This document shows positions 30,873-32,850 of a DNA stretch of 32,850 nt, piece after piece; position 1 is the first letter of the stretch; each line of letters opens with the position of its first letter. Under the pieces are notes generated by a model, which saw nothing but the letters and a program-made list of their open reading frames with translations, had not been told where the DNA came from and ran no database searches. The stretch covers positions 18,317-51,166 of the forward strand of contig JAHFQC010000026.1 in the NCBI GenBank assembly GCA_023259375.1. The letters run 5' to 3'. The position numbers and the translations under genes were made by a program. The stretch comes from Alphaproteobacteria bacterium (GTDB lineage: Bacteria > Pseudomonadota > Alphaproteobacteria > Micropepsales > Micropepsaceae).

Positions 30873-32357
30873 CTAGAGCCCGAACGTTACCCTCACCTCA
30901 ACCGCTGCCAGCGCCCCGCGGTGTGGCCTTGGCTGGTCATCCTGGACGCGCCCCTCGATCTCAAGCCGCAACCGGGTATCTTGGAAATTGAAGGGCACTG
31001 CCACGCGCGCCTGCACGATATTGGCAATGATCGGCGCGGTGGTGACGACATTCGTCCAAGTACTTGGCGTCGCGGAGATCTGCCCAGAAGAGATTTCCGC
31101 ATGGTGTAATGTCAGCGAATACTCGGTATTCCGTTTGTCAGTAAACACGGCCAAGATCGACAACAGTCGGGAGTCGCTATCTAGACTGAAACCCAACGTG
31201 CGGCCGCGATAGCGCATACCGTCGGGATAGTCCCAGTTGTTGTAAGAAAAGCCGTGGAAGATGCCGCCGCCCCAGATGTCCCTGGTAGCAACGCTGTCGG
31301 CGTATTCGACAGTCAATCGGCCAACACCCGCCTCGAACGGCAGCCAGATGCTGCCTCCAACCAAATGACTAGTACCAGAATGAATAACCGGGCTCGAATC
31401 TTCGTTCATGAACTGGGTATAGAATTCGTAGGCCCAGGTCCCGAAGGAATCGCTGTAGCGGATATCGATCGTTCCCTGGTCGTTGACAATATTGACGTCG
31501 CTATCCTGATTCATCAGGTTGAAATAACCCTTGAGCGGGTTACAGGGATGGCCGGATCCGCACATCTGATCGGTGCGTGACACGGCAACTTCCAAGTGAT
31601 CGATTGGACTGAACGCGACCCGCAAGCCATTGTAGATCGTATTTCTGGCTGTGCGTGGACCATTTAGCACGCCTACGAAACCTTCGACCTGCCACGGCCC
31701 CATCCAGCTCAACAACCACCAATCCGATGGATCCGTATAGACCCGGGAAAAACCAACCTGGGGTATCGGGCGCGCGTTGTTCGAGAGAGCCAAAGCGGAA
31801 ACCCAACCAGGTCCCCACCAATGTGTCATATAGCCCGCATAGACGACCATTCCGTCGATGCGATGTGCAACATAACTTCCGTCGAGCACCAAGGTCTGGC
31901 GATCGGTCTCTCGGCCCTTCTTTGCTCCCAGCGACAAGCGGATCGCGGTATCCTTTGAAACGTATTCGTAAGATGCGCGCGACTCAAACGTGGCTCGTCC
32001 AAGACCATCAAATCCACGCACCACTGAAGGTGAACTTGTATAGTCAATCGAGACTTCTGCCCGGGCGTGATGGAGGTGAACATCATACCGTCCGCGCGCC
32101 AGCAGACGCTCGGACGCCTCGCGCACATAGTCCGGCAAGGCGTCGATCTTCTTTTCATCTTGCAGGTTGCCCAAGATCCCGGTCCAGGGGATTGGCCACT
32201 GCATGGTGACATTGTCGAGAAGGCCAGCGGCGGCGGCCACCTCCACGTCCGAACGCAACTGTGCATCACCAACTTCCGCCCATGGCCCGGCCATCGCCAC
32301 GGAGCCTAGCGCCAGAAACGCACCAAACGAGGCCGGAAAGCGGAAGCGCGATCTCAT
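30873..32357 (-). CDS. Wzi-like capsule assembly outer-membrane protein
   Basis: A 494-residue outer-membrane barrel of the capsule assembly Wzi family. A signal peptide (MRSRFRF, hydrophobic core, cleavage near AMAGP) is followed by a helical bundle-like segment (LRSDVEVAAAAGLLDNVTMQWP, then YVREASERLLARG). A beta-barrel follows with family-style segments such as YAGYMTHWWGPGWVSALALSNNARPIPQVGFSR and WWLLSWMGPWQVEGFVG, and it ends in VRVTFGL. In Escherichia coli Wzi helps attach group 1 capsule to the cell surface; a similar role with capsule or exopolysaccharide is likely here. The ATG at 32357 is set by the signal peptide; the frame extends to 32489 without export features. It lies 145 bp downstream of the SLBB export protein on the same strand. 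Confidence 0.88.
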   Translation of the reverse strand: MRSRFRFPASFGAFLALGSVAMAGPWAEVGDAQLRSDVEVAAAAGLLDNVTMQWPIPWTGILGNLQDEKKIDALPDYVREASERLLARGRYDVHLHHARAEVSIDYTSSPSVVRGFDGLGRATFESRASYEYVSKDTAIRLSLGAKKGRETDRQTLVLDGSYVAHRIDGMVVYAGYMTHWWGPGWVSALALSNNARPIPQVGFSRVYTDPSDWWLLSWMGPWQVEGFVGVLNGPRTARNTIYNGLRVAFSPIDHLEVAVSRTDQMCGSGHPCNPLKGYFNLMNQDSDVNIVNDQGTIDIRYSDSFGTWAYEFYTQFMNEDSSPVIHSGTSHLVGGSIWLPFEAGVGRLTVEYADSVATRDIWGGGIFHGFSYNNWDYPDGMRYRGRTLGFSLDSDSRLLSILAVFTDKRNTEYSLTLHHAEISSGQISATPSTWTNVVTTAPIIANIVQARVAVPFNFQDTRLRLEIEGRVQDDQPRPHRGALAAVEVRVTFGL

Positions 32358-32502
32358 CGTCAGCCGTGCTTTTCCTGTTCGAACATTACGGATGGCACCA
32401 AAGTTGGCGCCATCGCTGCAATGTCCAAAACACCGCGTTCCCAATTGCCCGCCATTAACGAATAGCCCTTCGTCCAAATGAACAGTCAAGAAGCGCGAGG
32501 GC

Positions 32503-32850
32503 TTATTGCTTACTCAACACCGCGAGTGCTGCTGCGGAAGTGGCAAGTTGACTGAAGATTTGGATCGTATCGGAGACGAACAAACGCATGGTGTACATGT
32601 CAAGTTCGCGCGGAACAAAGATCGTGCTCCCCGGCGGGATTGAACGGCCGAAGCCGAAATTCAGCCAAGAGCTGCCATCTTTGCGCACCGAACCATCGGG
32701 AAGCACAATGATGATCCGGCTCTTGTCGGCTTGCTCGGTCGTTCCGCCGGCTTGGTCGATATAGTCATCCACCGACCCGGACGGGTCATAGCGTTGCGCC
32801 CCGGCCCGCAGGACGTCGCCAGCAACAAGAACAGTCGACGGCTTTTTCGG
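32503..32850 (-). CDS. Polysaccharide export protein with SLBB domain, 5'-truncated by window edge
   Basis: The last 115 residues of a larger protein whose start lies beyond base 32850. The visible part has a soluble-ligand-binding beta-grasp (SLBB) signature: VLVAGDVLRAGAQRYDPSGS, then VDDYIDQAGG. It continues with IIIVLPDGSVRKD, PPGSTIFVPRELD and a C-terminal helix with an Ala-rich end (ATSAAALAVLSKQ). This is the pattern of Wza/KpsD-type outer-membrane polysaccharide export proteins, which form the channel for capsule or exopolysaccharide. An early in-frame GTG (32772) is internal to the domain and is not the start. With the Wzi-like gene it marks the edge of a capsule or exopolysaccharide locus. 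Confidence 0.85.
   Translation of the reverse strand, partial: PKKPSTVLVAGDVLRAGAQRYDPSGSVDDYIDQAGGTTEQADKSRIIIVLPDGSVRKDGSSWLNFGFGRSIPPGSTIFVPRELDMYTMRLFVSDTIQIFSQLATSAAALAVLSKQ

Overview
The window looks like a chromosomal segment of a polysaccharide-degrading alphaproteobacterium. The evidence is high GC content, two large TonB-dependent receptors (one of the Xanthomonas/Caulobacter type), a SapC-family protein, a FecI/FecR surface-signalling pair, glycoside hydrolases with signal peptides, and short dispersed palindromes of the 'ATGGCCGGG...CCCGGCCAT' kind common between genes in this class. The genus cannot be fixed from sequence alone; a Caulobacterales-, Sphingomonadales- or Micropepsaceae-like lineage is an inference. 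No rRNA, tRNA, CRISPR array, insertion sequence or phage module was seen.

Layout. (1) 1-4620: a beta-glucoside module: a GH3 beta-glucosidase (5' end off the window) convergent with a LacI-type repressor, and a sodium:solute symporter upstream of the repressor on the same strand. (2) 4621-6201: a 0.9 kb gene-poor stretch with an inverted-repeat element and two perfect palindromes, ending in a textbook sigma-54 promoter that drives a PEP-CTERM surface protein. (3) 6309-10041: a DUF2231 membrane protein translationally coupled to a PQQ-type sugar dehydrogenase lipoprotein, then a SapC protein and a manganese catalase on the other strand. (4) 10194-12695: a large secreted clan GH-A hydrolase with a carbohydrate-binding domain inserted in its barrel. 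(5) 13033-19039 (minus): a TonB-dependent receptor followed 7 bp later by a two-repeat beta-helix (GH55/pectate-lyase-3 type) enzyme fused to a beta-propeller, apparently one polysaccharide-utilisation operon. (6) 19196-21054: gluconokinase and gluconate permease, convergent and sharing their stop codons. (7) 21356-21610: a stand-alone LuxR-type DNA-binding domain. (8) 30083 down to 21697 (minus): ECF sigma factor, FecR anti-sigma, STN-containing TonB-dependent receptor, autotransporter and a small secreted protein, which read as one surface-signalling cluster. (9) 30873-32850 (minus): a Wzi-like capsule protein and the C-terminus of an SLBB polysaccharide-export protein, the edge of a capsule or exopolysaccharide locus.

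Together the genes describe sensing, binding, cutting and importing plant or microbial polysaccharides and their sugars (glucosides, gluconate), plus cell-surface and capsule functions. The most notable points are the sigma-54 promoter with an upstream palindrome at the PEP-CTERM gene, and the FecI-FecR-receptor cluster that continues into an autotransporter. Its receptor gene carries a second complete signal-peptide start, with its own ribosome binding site, inside the reading frame after the STN domain.
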